A DNA stretch of 47,059 nt from Alkalibacterium kapii (GTDB lineage: Bacteria > Bacillota > Bacilli > Lactobacillales > Carnobacteriaceae_A). Positions 35,849-44,099 of the stretch are shown in pieces; position 1 is the stretch's first letter; every line of letters starts with the position of its first letter. Location: assembly GCF_007988865.1 (NCBI RefSeq), contig NZ_BJUY01000013.1, positions 1 through 47,059 of the forward strand. The letters are read 5' to 3'. The notes below the pieces were generated by a model. That model was not told where the DNA came from. It saw only the letters and a program-made list of their open reading frames with translations, and did not search any database. Made by a program: the position numbers and the translations under genes.

Positions 35849-36539
35849 GTGGTCAAAATCACGAATTTAAGTGTTTCTTAATGTTAACTGTATATCAGTT
35901 TAAGACACGATCAGTTATTATACCGTGTCTCTTTTATGTTTTTATTTAAGAGCGATCAAAAGCTATTATTAAAATGAGCGAGTCAGCTTAAATTAACTTT
36001 CTGACAATTGAATGCTTTCTTTAGCTCACCAGTCATTAGATAACGATTTTAGTTTCTACTCGGACTATTTTATTCTTGGAGATCGTGTCAACGTCTTCTG
36101 TTAATGACTACTCCAAATATATGTCGTTTCAGTGGTAAATAGATACTGTATGTAAAGATATCTCAAAAACATTATATCCGTGAGTAGGCAAAACTATCCT
36201 GTTTTAGTGAATACTTCTGACCTTTTCAGTTGCGAGCTGACCAAAGGGTTACGAATGCAGTACACTCCTGTCAGTGAAGACATTCGAATGTTTTATACCA
36301 TAAGAAAATACGAGGTTGAAAGTAGAAAGCGTCATTACTGATTTATAAAATCCCATACTTTTAAATCAGAGTATTTTTTCTAATGCTCAAACATCTGTCA
36401 CTAACTGACTTTACTGCGAGTACCGTCTAGATTCAATTAGTGTGAATCAAAATAAAAAAACACTGATTTTACTGAAGAAAAATTAAAGTGACATTTCAAA
36501 TATTAAATTTAAAATAAACTGCTCGTTAGATAGTGCATA
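35849..36539. other. Gene-free region upstream of mreB
   Basis: About 690 bases without a credible coding region on either strand. It holds a hairpin, AGACACG (35903-35909) with CGTGTCT (35924-35930), followed by a T-rich stretch, and a second terminator-like hairpin at 36338-36379. TTGGAG (36076-36081) can pair with CTCCAA (36111-36116). I see no tRNA, riboswitch family or repeat that I recognise. It may carry a small RNA, a long mreB leader, or a decayed gene. Confidence 0.5.
36338..36379 (+). terminator. Orphan terminator-like hairpin
   Basis: CTGATTTA (36338-36345) pairs perfectly with TAAATCAG (36362-36369), and six T follow at 36374-36379. No gene lies upstream within 500 bases, so it may end a small RNA. 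Confidence 0.5.
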
Positions 36540-36569
36540 TTGTTGAAGAAAAAGGTACAATTATATAAT
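36540..36569 (+). promoter_or_regulatory. Promoter of mreB
   Basis: A perfect TATAAT (36564-36569), with TTGTTG (36540-36545) 18 bases or TTGAAG (36543-36548) 15 bases upstream. Transcription would start near 36576, about 50 bases before the GTG start of mreB. Confidence 0.6.
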
Positions 36570-36623
36570 GTAAGTCTACAATTAATAATTCAAGTATGTA
36601 ACGTGTTGAAGGGAGATTTTTTA

Positions 36624-37634
36624 GTGTTCGGGTTTAGAAAAAAAGGTGTCGGTATAGATTTAGGTACCGCCAATACTAATGTATATGTAGAAGGAAAAGG
36701 TATCGTTCTAGGCGAGCCTTCCGTAGTAGCAAAAGATAAAACGAATGATGAAGTTGTTTCTGTTGGTGAAGATGCACAAAAAATGATTGGTCGTACCCCT
36801 GGCAGCATTGTCGCTTTGCGTCCTATGAAAGATGGAGTGATTGCTGACTTTGATATAACAGCCGCAATGCTTGAGTATTTTATAACCAAAGCTGTGGGAA
36901 AACGTGGGTCTAAACCCGAAGTCGTTGTATGTGTACCTGGCGGCGGAACCGAAGTTGAAAAAAGAGCAGTCATTGATGCCGCTAAAATGGCTGGCGCAAA
37001 AGATGCTTATTTAATCGAAGAACCATTTGCTGCAGCTATTGGAGCCGGTTTACCGGTGAATGAACCGACAGGCAGTATGGTAGTAGATATAGGCGGCGGA
37101 ACAACAGATGTTGCCACAATATCATTGGGTGGCATCGTCAGCAGTCGGACGATCAAAATGGCAGGGGATCAAATGGATCTGTCCATTATCCAGTATATTA
37201 GAAATAAATATAACCTGTTGATTGGTGAAAGAACTGCAGAAGCTGTCAAAATGGAATTAGGCAGCGCCTCTATAGAAGCAGCTAGTGATATGGGAACGAT
37301 GGATATTCGCGGAAGAGACCTCTTGACAGGCTTACCTAAAACTATTTCTATCCCAGCCAGTGATGTAGCTGAGGCTATCAGGGAAGTTATTGAAAGCATT
37401 CTGCATGCTGTTAAAGGAACACTGGAAGATACCTCGCCAGAAATTTCAGCAGATGTTATTGATCGCGGCATCGTCCTTACAGGGGGTGGAGCGATGCTGA
37501 AACACTTAAGTGATGTTATCGCTGAAGAAACAGACGTTCCGGTATTTGTAGCGAGCAACCCATTAGATTGTGTAGCCGTGGGAACTGGTGAAGCGCTGAA
37601 TCATATGAATATATACAGAAAACAATCAAGGTAA
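36624..37634 (+). CDS. mreB: Rod shape-determining protein MreB
   Basis: A 336-residue actin homologue that moves along the inner membrane and guides side-wall synthesis. N-terminal [17 protein letters not shown] contains the first phosphate loop; the second is [12 protein letters not shown]; the adenosine loop is LTGGGAML. I start at GTG 36624, because GAAGGGAG lies eight bases upstream and the next residues match the family. The frame stays open upstream to 36540 but runs across the promoter. Its neighbours mreC and mreD follow after a spacer holding a long palindrome. Confidence 0.96.
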   Translation: MFGFRKKGVGIDLGTANTNVYVEGKGIVLGEPSVVAKDKTNDEVVSVGEDAQKMIGRTPGSIVALRPMKDGVIADFDITAAMLEYFITKAVGKRGSKPEVVVCVPGGGTEVEKRAVIDAAKMAGAKDAYLIEEPFAAAIGAGLPVNEPTGSMVVDIGGGTTDVATISLGGIVSSRTIKMAGDQMDLSIIQYIRNKYNLLIGERTAEAVKMELGSASIEAASDMGTMDIRGRDLLTGLPKTISIPASDVAEAIREVIESILHAVKGTLEDTSPEISADVIDRGIVLTGGGAMLKHLSDVIAEETDVPVFVASNPLDCVAVGTGEALNHMNIYRKQSR

Positions 37635-37640
37635 ATAGTT

Positions 37641-37672
37641 AAACTAGCGGGAAGATGTCTTCCCGCTAGTTT
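37641..37672 (+). terminator. 15-bp palindrome between mreB and mreC
   Basis: AAACTAGCGGGAAGA (37641-37655) is exactly complementary to TCTTCCCGCTAGTTT (37658-37672). The stem is strong, but the T tract after it is short, so termination may be partial. Confidence 0.65.
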
Positions 37673-37753
37673 AATAACTTTGTAGATTCATGGCATCAAA
37701 CCTGACGCTTAAGCAGCAATAATTTGATCTATCTCTACGAACTTACTGTGATC

Positions 37754-37764
37754 TATGGTAAAAT
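37754..37764 (+). promoter_or_regulatory. Extended -10 promoter before mreC
   Basis: TATGGTAAAAT, identical to the 11-mer before ftsA (10115-10125), lies 32 bases before the mreC start. A -35 is weak or absent. It would allow mreCD-minCD expression apart from mreB. Confidence 0.45.
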
Positions 37765-37795
37765 AAGCGAAGTTAATTTATATGAGGTGTAACAA

Positions 37796-38650
37796 TTGAA
37801 CCAGTTTTTTACAAATAAAAAATTAATCGTTTTGCTTGTCAGTGTGATTTTGTTTGTCTCACTTATTTCAATTTCGATGAGAAATTCAAGCAGCATTCCT
37901 TTTATACAACAAGCATCTAATGATATCACTGCGGTTTTGGGAAGGATTTATTCAAAACCTGCCAATGCAGTTATCGGTATTTTTGATTCTATAGATAACC
38001 TGCAGGATACTTACACAGAAAATCAAAGATTGAAAGTGGAAATCGACCGTATATATGAACGTCAAGCAGAATTAAATACGCTGAAAGAGGAAAACGATCG
38101 TCTCGAAGAAGAGTTGGAATTGAAACAGTCTCTGACTGACTATCGAACGATTTCTGGAGCGGTCATTTCCAGAAATCCTGATAATTGGGTCGATCAAGTA
38201 ATTATTGACCGGGGAAGTCAGGATGGCGTTTCAGTCGGTATGCCCGTAATGTCTGGGAACGGATTGATTGGTCGGATATCAGAAACAAATCCGACAAGTT
38301 CCAAAGTGGTTCTGTTAACTAATATTGAACAAACGTCAAACCAGGTTTCTTCAGAAATCATCTCCGAAGACAAAACGATTTATGGAATAATCAGTGATTA
38401 CAATGAAGAAACAAATCAGTTGCTCATGTCTCAAATTACTTCAACATCTGAAATCCAAGTAGGGGAACAAGTGACGACCAGTGGTTTAGGTGGATCGATA
38501 CCAAGAGGACTGGTCATAGGTGAAGTTGAAGAAGTTTCAATGGATTCATATGGGCTTGCTCAACAGGTTTATGTGAAACCTGCCGCTGACTTTGACAATA
38601 TTAGATTTGTAACAATTATTCACCGCCTGGCTGAAAGTGGTGAAGAGTAG
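37796..38650 (+). CDS. mreC: Rod shape-determining protein MreC
   Basis: A 284-residue bitopic protein: N-terminal membrane helix (about 9-27), coiled coil (about 65-105) and an outer beta-barrel domain (from DYRTISGAVISRNPDNWVDQ onward). MreC organises the elongation complex and contacts class B penicillin-binding proteins. The start is TTG 37796, with GAGGTGT upstream. Its stop overlaps the mreD start by one base, so translation is coupled. Confidence 0.94.
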   Translation: MNQFFTNKKLIVLLVSVILFVSLISISMRNSSSIPFIQQASNDITAVLGRIYSKPANAVIGIFDSIDNLQDTYTENQRLKVEIDRIYERQAELNTLKEENDRLEEELELKQSLTDYRTISGAVISRNPDNWVDQVIIDRGSQDGVSVGMPVMSGNGLIGRISETNPTSSKVVLLTNIEQTSNQVSSEIISEDKTIYGIISDYNEETNQLLMSQITSTSEIQVGEQVTTSGLGGSIPRGLVIGEVEEVSMDSYGLAQQVYVKPAADFDNIRFVTIIHRLAESGEE

Positions 38651-39216
38651 TGGCTAACTGGAAAAAAATTACTCTCCCCATTTTTCTTTTGTTTTTTACA
38701 TTACTTTTAGACGGAGGATTAACTTTTTTATTTCGTGAACAGTTGAGTACTGCTGCAACATTGATTATCCCTCGTCTCGTTGTTCTTACTTTGATTATGT
38801 TTTCTTTTTACTTGGAACCTAGACAACTTTTTATATTAGCTTTTGCTTCTGGGTTTATTTATGATAGTTACTACAGCGGTGTCTTAGGCATCTATATTGC
38901 AGCGTTTATAATGATCCAGTATTTGATCGTTCAAATTCGAAAAATGATCAATCCTCACTTTTACACTATCCTATTGGTAAATATTGTTATTTTATCCTTG
39001 ATGGAATTATTCGTCTTCGGAGCGTACCGGATTATTGGTTTGGCTGATATGACTCTTCAGTTATTTTTAGTGAACCGTTTAAGCGGTACCCTGATTTTTA
39101 ATACAGTGGTATTTTTGATCATTGGCTATCCTTTTAGAGAGTGGATCAAAATGCTTGTCAAAGTAGATGAAAATAAAGCGGGAATGACCAAAAAAAGCAA
39201 TGTATCGATTAGATAA
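38650..39216 (+). CDS. mreD: Rod shape-determining protein MreD
   Basis: A 188-residue polytopic protein with five or six membrane helices (about 8-24, 35-53, 58-76, 78-97, 104-124, 139-160). MreD has weak sequence conservation; the call rests on topology, the motif GFIYDSYYSGVLGIY and the place right after mreC. The start is GTG 38650, sharing its G with the mreC stop. Confidence 0.9.
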   Translation: MANWKKITLPIFLLFFTLLLDGGLTFLFREQLSTAATLIIPRLVVLTLIMFSFYLEPRQLFILAFASGFIYDSYYSGVLGIYIAAFIMIQYLIVQIRKMINPHFYTILLVNIVILSLMELFVFGAYRIIGLADMTLQLFLVNRLSGTLIFNTVVFLIIGYPFREWIKMLVKVDENKAGMTKKSNVSIR

Positions 39217-39234
39217 AATTAGAGGTGGAGTAAA

Positions 39235-39921
39235 ATGAAAGGTACAGTATCACTCAAAGGAACTCAAGAAGGCTATCAATTGATCATTCAGTCTTCAGCC
39301 TCTTTAGAAGATGCTTATGAAGAGCTGAAATCACTGACTTCCCAGATGAGAAAAGATTCTCATAACAGAAGAGAAATCAAGTTTCATGTTAAGACGGGAC
39401 TTAGAGAACTTACGGATAAAGAAAAAAATATAATCATAGAAATCGTTGAAGATGATTACTTTAAAATTTCCTCATTTGAATCAGACGTCATAACTAGAGA
39501 AAAATGTGTAAGGTGGCAAAAGGAAGCAAGTCCAACTTTGGAAGTAAGGACAGTCAGAAGCGGACAGATGGTCGAAGCTGAAGGAGACATGCTGCTTATA
39601 GGTGTCGTTCATCCGGGAGGGATCGTGCGTGCATCCGGAAGCATATACATTATCGGTGAACTGAAAGGGACAGCCCATGCAGGTGTGAATGGTAAAGAAT
39701 CGGCTGTTGTAGTAGCAAATTTCCGGTACAATGCTCAGGTTCGAATAGGGGACAACGTTCATGTCATAGAAAAAAAAGACCGTCAAATAGACGAAGAAGC
39801 GGATACAACAGAGTTTGTATATGTTAATGATTTACATATCATTGAAGTATCTAAGTTGGAGGAGTTAAAAGCTCTCCGGCCTGAATTAGATAATTATGCA
39901 GGAGGTATTTATAATGGGTAA
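39235..39921 (+). CDS. minC: Septum site-determining protein MinC
   Basis: A 228-residue inhibitor of FtsZ assembly. The N-terminal domain (about 1-100) is the FtsZ-antagonising part. The C-terminal right-handed beta-helix (about 105-215) carries GVVHPGGIVRASGSIYIIGE and the family block GTAHAGVNG, and it binds MinD and the FtsZ tail. ATG 39235 follows AGAGGTGGAG. It overlaps minD by eight bases. Placement after mreBCD is standard in Firmicutes. Confidence 0.94.
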   Translation: MKGTVSLKGTQEGYQLIIQSSASLEDAYEELKSLTSQMRKDSHNRREIKFHVKTGLRELTDKEKNIIIEIVEDDYFKISSFESDVITREKCVRWQKEASPTLEVRTVRSGQMVEAEGDMLLIGVVHPGGIVRASGSIYIIGELKGTAHAGVNGKESAVVVANFRYNAQVRIGDNVHVIEKKDRQIDEEADTTEFVYVNDLHIIEVSKLEELKALRPELDNYAGGIYNG

Positions 39922-40708
39922 AGCCATCGTTATAACATCAGGTAAAGGTGGAGTAGGTAAAACCACGTCTACAGCAAATATTGGAACAGCTCTGGCTCTG
40001 CAGGGAAAAAAAGTCTGTCTTGTAGATATGGATATCGGCTTGAGAAATCTCGATGTCATTTTAGGACTGGAAAATAGAATCATCTACGACATTATAGATG
40101 TCGTGGAAGGCAGAGCTAAACTTCATCAGGCCTTGATAAAAGATAAACGATTCAATGACCAGTTGTTTCTTTTACCTGCTGCTCAGCATGCAGATAAAAA
40201 TGCAATCAATGAAATACAGATGGTGGATTTGGTCGAAGAATTGAAAAATGATTTTGAATATATTCTCATAGACTGTCCTGCCGGGATCGAACAAGGCTTT
40301 AAAAATTCGATTGCTGCTGCTGACGATGCCATATTGATTACCACACCAGAAATTTCTGCTATCCGAGATGCTGACAGAATCATTGGGCTTATTGAACAAA
40401 CACCGATAAAAGCTCCACAACTTGTCATCAATCGTATCCGTAAAGGAATGATGGAAGCTGGAGACGTTATGGATGTTGAGGAAATCACACGTCACCTATC
40501 GATAAAGCTACTCGGAATTATTTATGAAGATGACGAAGTTGTACGTGCATCAAACAGAGGGAACCCTGTCGTACTGGATCCAGATCACCCATCCTCTCAA
40601 GGGTACCGTAATATTTCAAGACGCATTCTAGGCGATACCGTACCTTTAATGACATTAAAAGAAGAAAAAGTGAGTTTTTGGAAAAAAATATTTGGCTTTG
40701 GAAAATAA
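39914..40708 (+). CDS. minD: Septum site-determining ATPase MinD
   Basis: A 264-residue ParA-type ATPase that binds the membrane in its ATP form and recruits MinC. The deviant Walker A motif KGGVGKTT is at residues 11-18, followed by VDMDIGLRNLD (switch) and ILIDCPAGIE (Walker B). The C-terminal amphipathic helix (SFWKKIFGFGK) is the membrane anchor. ATG 39914 uses the GGAGG at 39901-39905, inside minC. A frame from 39896 would precede that site. No minE follows, so DivIVA-based placement is likely, as in B. subtilis, through an adaptor not seen here. Confidence 0.95.
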   Translation: MGKAIVITSGKGGVGKTTSTANIGTALALQGKKVCLVDMDIGLRNLDVILGLENRIIYDIIDVVEGRAKLHQALIKDKRFNDQLFLLPAAQHADKNAINEIQMVDLVEELKNDFEYILIDCPAGIEQGFKNSIAAADDAILITTPEISAIRDADRIIGLIEQTPIKAPQLVINRIRKGMMEAGDVMDVEEITRHLSIKLLGIIYEDDEVVRASNRGNPVVLDPDHPSSQGYRNISRRILGDTVPLMTLKEEKVSFWKKIFGFGK

Positions 40709-40720
40709 GTATGCTATGAT
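40692..40720 (+). promoter_or_regulatory. Promoter of the T-box transporter operon
   Basis: TTGGCT (40692-40697), 17 bases, and TATGAT (40715-40720) with TGC before it (extended -10). It overlaps the end of minD and leads into the T-box. Confidence 0.7.
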
Positions 40721-40739
40721 ATGAAAACAATAAATTTAG

Positions 40740-41000
40740 CAATGATGAGTAAAAGTAAAAGCAATCCCTTTTCAGAGAGGTTACAGTTGGTGAGAGTAAC
40801 TAAAGGAGACCTTTGAAAACACATCTCTAAGCTTAAAGCTGAACTCGAGTAGGCTTGAACGGATGCACCCGTTATCGTGCCGGCGTTTAGTAGTTTTGAA
40901 CGTGCTGAGCCAACATTTTTTGTGTTGCGAACAAAGGTGGGCCCACGATATTTAATCGTCCTTTAATCTTCTTTTACGAGAGGATTAAAGGGCGTTTTTT
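40740..41000 (+). promoter_or_regulatory. T-box riboswitch (His or Asn) for an amino acid transporter
   Basis: Stem I has GATGAGTA on the 5' side and CTTTGAAAACACATC (40811-40825) on the 3' side. The specifier loop contains AACAC, which reads AAC (Asn, 40818-40820) or, shifted by two, CAC (His, 40820-40822). The T-box reads AAGGTGGGCCCACG (40934-40947): the variable base of TGGN is G, which would pair with C73, the discriminator of bacterial tRNA-His. The AGAGAG distal element is present. The terminator pairs CGTCCTTTAATC (40957-40968) with GATTAAAGGGCG (40983-40994) and six T. I favour His, with Asn as alternative. Confidence 0.88.
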
Positions 41001-41076
41001 GTTTTATATAGGGACTGCAGCCTTATATAATTCACCAGTGAAAAATGATTTTATAAAATATCAGGAGGAAATAAAG

Positions 41077-41871
41077 ATGAAAAACACAAAAATGTTATTA
41101 ATGGGATTAGTCATATCAGGGATGGTTTTGACCGGTTGTCAATCAAATGAAGCAGCAGATAATACAGGCGAAAGTGAAAGTAAAAGCGAGTACGTTATTG
41201 GTCTTGATGATACTTTTGCACCTATGGGATTCAGAAATAATGAGGGAGACCTAGTAGGGTTTGATGTCGACTTAGCTAATGCCGTAGCAGACGATTTAGG
41301 TTATTCCCTCAGCTTTCAACCAATCGATTGGGCCTTGAAAGAAACAGAATTAAATGCGGGCAATATTGATATGATCTGGAATGGATATACAATCACGGAA
41401 GAGCGCTCAGAAAAAGTTGATTTCAGTACACCTTATCTAAAAAACAGCCAGATGATTGTGACTTTAGAAGGAAACGATATTGATTCAAAAGAAGATTTGG
41501 CAGGGAAAAAAGTTGCTGCCCAGCAGTCTTCAAGCGCAGTCAATGCCATAGAGGATGATCCTTCAAATATACTGGAAGAATTCAACAACGGAGAAGTTGT
41601 ACAGTTCCCTACAAATAATGATGTTTTCAATGATTTGATCTCTGGTCGAAGTGAAGCGATCGTTGTTGATGAAACACTTGGAAGATATTACATGTCTCAA
41701 AACGCATCTCCTGAATACAAGGTTTTAGAGGATGACTTCGAGAAAGAAGAGTATGCCGTAGGATTTAGACAAGAAGACGATGAATTAAGAGAAGAGTTCA
41801 ATCGTTCGCTTGAAAAAGTCATGGAAGAAGATACTTACGATAATATTTATAAAACGTGGTTTAAAGATTAA
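41077..41871 (+). CDS. Amino acid ABC transporter substrate-binding lipoprotein
   Basis: A 264-residue family 3 solute-binding protein. A signal peptide ends in the lipobox LTGC, so Cys21 would be lipidated and hold the protein on the outer membrane face. Next come a polar linker and the two-lobed domain, with IGLDDTFAPMGFRNNEGDLV and GFDVDLANAVADDLG near the start and the ITEERSEKVDFSTPY block. The sequence fits polar amino acid binders; the T-box upstream suggests histidine or asparagine. ATG 41077 follows CAGGAGGA; the frame is open further upstream but lacks a ribosome site. Confidence 0.9.
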   Translation: MKNTKMLLMGLVISGMVLTGCQSNEAADNTGESESKSEYVIGLDDTFAPMGFRNNEGDLVGFDVDLANAVADDLGYSLSFQPIDWALKETELNAGNIDMIWNGYTITEERSEKVDFSTPYLKNSQMIVTLEGNDIDSKEDLAGKKVAAQQSSSAVNAIEDDPSNILEEFNNGEVVQFPTNNDVFNDLISGRSEAIVVDETLGRYYMSQNASPEYKVLEDDFEKEEYAVGFRQEDDELREEFNRSLEKVMEEDTYDNIYKTWFKD

Positions 41872-41943
41872 AAGTAAGCGATAGGAGTGTACATTATGTT
41901 ATAGTCAGCATTACCGTCAATTGTTGGAGGCCTTGAATTAACA

Positions 41944-42525
41944 TTGAAGTTATTTGGACTAGTCCTGGCATTATCCCTGCCACTTGGTCTTATAGTCGCC
42001 GTTGTAAAGGTTTATGGACCAACTGTTGTTCAATGGTTCATCACATTATACATCTATGTGATGCGGGGGACACCTCTGCTTCTCCAATTAATGTTTGTTT
42101 TTTTCGGTCTTCCTTATATTGGTATAACACTTGACCGCTTTCCAGCAGCAGTATTTGCCTTTGTTTTAAATTATGCAGCATACTTCGCAGAAATTTTCAG
42201 AGGTGGCATGGTAGGAGTGCCGGCTGGCCAATTTGAAGCAATGAAAGTCCTTAGGATCGATCATTTTAAGGGGTACCGCAAAGTGATCTTTCCTCAAGTT
42301 TTAAAAACGACACTGCCAAGTATAGGCAATGAGGTCCTCGCTTTAGTTAAGGATACCTCTCTTGTTTATATATTAGGATTAGGAGAAGTACTGAGGGCGG
42401 GGCAGATCGCTGCTAACAGATATGCTTCGCTCATCCCTTTTATATTCGTGGGGGTTTTATATCTGATTGTTACTGGTGTTCTTTCGTATATGCTGAATAA
42501 AATCGAAAAACGGTATCAAAGATAA
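41944..42525 (+). CDS. Amino acid ABC transporter permease with early amber codon
   Basis: A HisM/GlnP-type permease with the EAA loop (QFEAMKVLRIDHFKGYRKVI) and five or so membrane helices. The expected start is ATG 41896, well placed after AGGAGTG (41883-41889), but its third codon is TAG (41902-41904). After it the frame stays open and reads SALPSIVGGLELTLKLFG, which is normal family N-terminal sequence. The longest uninterrupted frame begins at TTG 41944, giving 193 residues and losing about 16. GGAGG at 41926-41930 could help a restart there. It may be a nonsense mutation, a sequencing error or a tolerated restart. The rest looks intact. Confidence 0.8.
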   Translation: MKLFGLVLALSLPLGLIVAVVKVYGPTVVQWFITLYIYVMRGTPLLLQLMFVFFGLPYIGITLDRFPAAVFAFVLNYAAYFAEIFRGGMVGVPAGQFEAMKVLRIDHFKGYRKVIFPQVLKTTLPSIGNEVLALVKDTSLVYILGLGEVLRAGQIAANRYASLIPFIFVGVLYLIVTGVLSYMLNKIEKRYQR

Positions 42526-42536
42526 GGAGTGGGAAG

Positions 42537-43181
42537 ATGCTGGTCATTGACCGATTAGGGAAACAGATGAATGGAACAGATTTGATCAAAGATTTTTCAT
42601 TAAAAGTGAAAAGAAAAGAAATCGTATCGATCGTAGGTGAATCAGGTTCAGGAAAGACGACCTTTATACGCTTGCTTAATCAATTGGAAAAACCGGATGA
42701 AGGACAGATCAAGCTGGATAATGACCATCTATTTACCGACCAGCGAAGCAATAAGAGCGCATCGACAAAAATAGGGATGGTCTTCCAGGATTTTCAGCTT
42801 TTTCCTAATCTGACAGTTAAAGAGAACTGTATGCTGAGCCCATTGCTTAATAAAACTCTCAGTAAAAAAGAAGCCGAACTTAAAGTGAATGATTTATTGG
42901 GAAAGCTGGATATTTCTGACAAGCGGGATGCTTATCCTGATGAGCTTTCGGGAGGACAGAAACAGCGTGTGGCTATAGCTCGGTCACTTATGCTGGAACC
43001 ACAAATTTTATGTCTGGACGAGCCTACTTCTGCACTAGATTATGAAACAGCTGATCGGTTCGGAGAACTTTTAAAATCGATTATTAAAAATAACGTTGGT
43101 ATTATAATGATTACGCATGATTTAAGATTTGCTGAGAAATTCAGCGATCGTATCATTTCGTTACAACAGTTTTTGAATTAG
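42537..43181 (+). CDS. Amino acid ABC transporter ATP-binding protein
   Basis: A 214-residue ATPase of the polar amino acid transporter class. Walker A is GESGSGKTT (34-42), the Q loop VFQDFQLFPNLT, the signature LSGGQKQRVAIARSL, Walker B ILCLDEPTSALD and the switch histidine in MITHDLRF. It is somewhat shorter than the usual 240 residues, ending soon after the H loop. ATG 42537 follows AAGGAGTG. Together with the binding protein and the permease it makes a complete importer, apart from the amber codon in the permease. Confidence 0.93.
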   Translation: MLVIDRLGKQMNGTDLIKDFSLKVKRKEIVSIVGESGSGKTTFIRLLNQLEKPDEGQIKLDNDHLFTDQRSNKSASTKIGMVFQDFQLFPNLTVKENCMLSPLLNKTLSKKEAELKVNDLLGKLDISDKRDAYPDELSGGQKQRVAIARSLMLEPQILCLDEPTSALDYETADRFGELLKSIIKNNVGIIMITHDLRFAEKFSDRIISLQQFLN

Positions 43182-43231
43182 TATCTCCTTTTAGAAATAG
43201 AAGATTTTTTCAATTTTTTCCTGGTTTCAGA

Positions 43232-43260
43232 TTGACTAAAAGACCTTGATTTGCTATGAT
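43232..43260 (+). promoter_or_regulatory. Promoter of rplU-prp-rpmA
   Basis: TTGACT (43232-43237), 17 bases, TATGAT (43255-43260) with TGC in front (extended -10). Strong promoter for a ribosomal protein operon, with a leader of about 140 bases. Confidence 0.8.
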
Positions 43261-43265
43261 AGTAA

Positions 43266-43400
43266 TGTTGTAAATGTGTAGCACCACAACTACAACCGCT
43301 CGTATATAAGTTTTTAAAGTAAAATATTACTACTTATAACGGCGAGTCTAAGTGCTTAAGAATAAAACAAAACGTTTTATTCATTAACTAAAGGAGGTGC
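43266..43400 (+). promoter_or_regulatory. L21-type leader of rplU
   Basis: A first hairpin pairs GTTGT (43267-43271) with ACAAC (43286-43290). A second, larger one pairs CTCG (43299-43302) and TATAAGT (43305-43311) with ACTTATA (43332-43338) and CGAG (43343-43346). This two-part structure before rplU fits the ribosomal L21 leader described in Firmicutes, thought to be bound by an encoded ribosomal protein. I judge by position and folding only. Confidence 0.65.
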
Positions 43401-43407
43401 AGCAAAC

Positions 43408-43719
43408 ATGTACGCAATTATTAAAACAGGTGGAAAACAGTTCAAAGTCGAAGAAGGCCAGGAGATTTTCGTAGAGAAATTGGACGGAGAAACTGGAGAC
43501 TCAGTGACTTTTGATGAAGTTTTGTTTGTTGGAGGAGATAATACTGTCGTAGGAAATCCCTTCATCAAAGACGCAACTGTCGAAGGCGAAATTTTAAAAC
43601 AAGGTCGCGCTAAAAAAGTGACTACTTATAAATACCGTCGCAGAAAAGATTCTCACAACAAAAAAGGACACCGTCAACCTTATACAAAGGTTTCTATCAC
43701 ATCAATAAAATCAAATTAA
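43408..43719 (+). CDS. rplU: 50S ribosomal protein L21
   Basis: A 103-residue L21, a 23S rRNA-binding protein of the large subunit. The start [18 protein letters not shown] and the basic C-terminal block [21 protein letters not shown] are typical. ATG 43408 follows AAAGGAGGTG. It is the first gene of the rplU-prp-rpmA operon. Confidence 0.97.
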   Translation: MYAIIKTGGKQFKVEEGQEIFVEKLDGETGDSVTFDEVLFVGGDNTVVGNPFIKDATVEGEILKQGRAKKVTTYKYRRRKDSHNKKGHRQPYTKVSITSIKSN

Positions 43720-43741
43720 TCTTTGAGAAGAGGAAACTGGA

Positions 43742-44083
43742 ATGATAGCTATACAATTTCGCAGTAAAGGGTCAACGATCAGGTCAGTTAAAATAACTGG
43801 TCACGCTGACGCTGGACCGTACGGCTATGATATTGTGTGTGCTGCTGTTTCAGCTTTAAGTATCGGAACCGTAAATAGTCTGTCAGAAATAGCTGAGATA
43901 CCTTTAGAGGTTATTTCTGCTGAAGATTCTGGTGGCTATCTGGAATTTAAAATTCCTTCTGGTATAACTCAAAAACAATTGGATACAAGCCAGATACTCC
44001 TGCAAAGTCTTCAATTATCTTTAAATAGTATACAGGAAGAATACAGAGAGTATGTGAAAATTAATTCTCTAAAAGAGAAGTAA
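43742..44083 (+). CDS. prp: Ribosomal-processing cysteine protease Prp
   Basis: A 113-residue protease (YsxB family) that trims the N-terminus of L27 in Firmicutes. The catalytic pair is His21 in [12 protein letters not shown] and Cys33 in [10 protein letters not shown]. The matching L27 cleavage site is present in the next gene. It lies between rplU and rpmA, the standard arrangement in organisms with the extended L27. ATG 43742 follows AGAGGAAAC. Confidence 0.94.
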   Translation: MIAIQFRSKGSTIRSVKITGHADAGPYGYDIVCAAVSALSIGTVNSLSEIAEIPLEVISAEDSGGYLEFKIPSGITQKQLDTSQILLQSLQLSLNSIQEEYREYVKINSLKEK

Positions 44084-44099
44084 TGGAGGTGCATTGAAC

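Noticed and set aside
36076-36116. TTGGAG...CTCCAA pairing as a structured RNA
   Set aside because: Only six base pairs around a 29-base loop; this is expected by chance in AT-rich sequence.
36540-36623. A 28-residue N-terminal extension of MreB
   Set aside because: The stretch contains the promoter, and the family begins at the GTG at 36624, which has a good ribosome site.
40999-41076. An upstream extension of the substrate-binding protein
   Set aside because: It begins at the T-box terminator's T run, lacks a ribosome site and would destroy the lipoprotein signal peptide.
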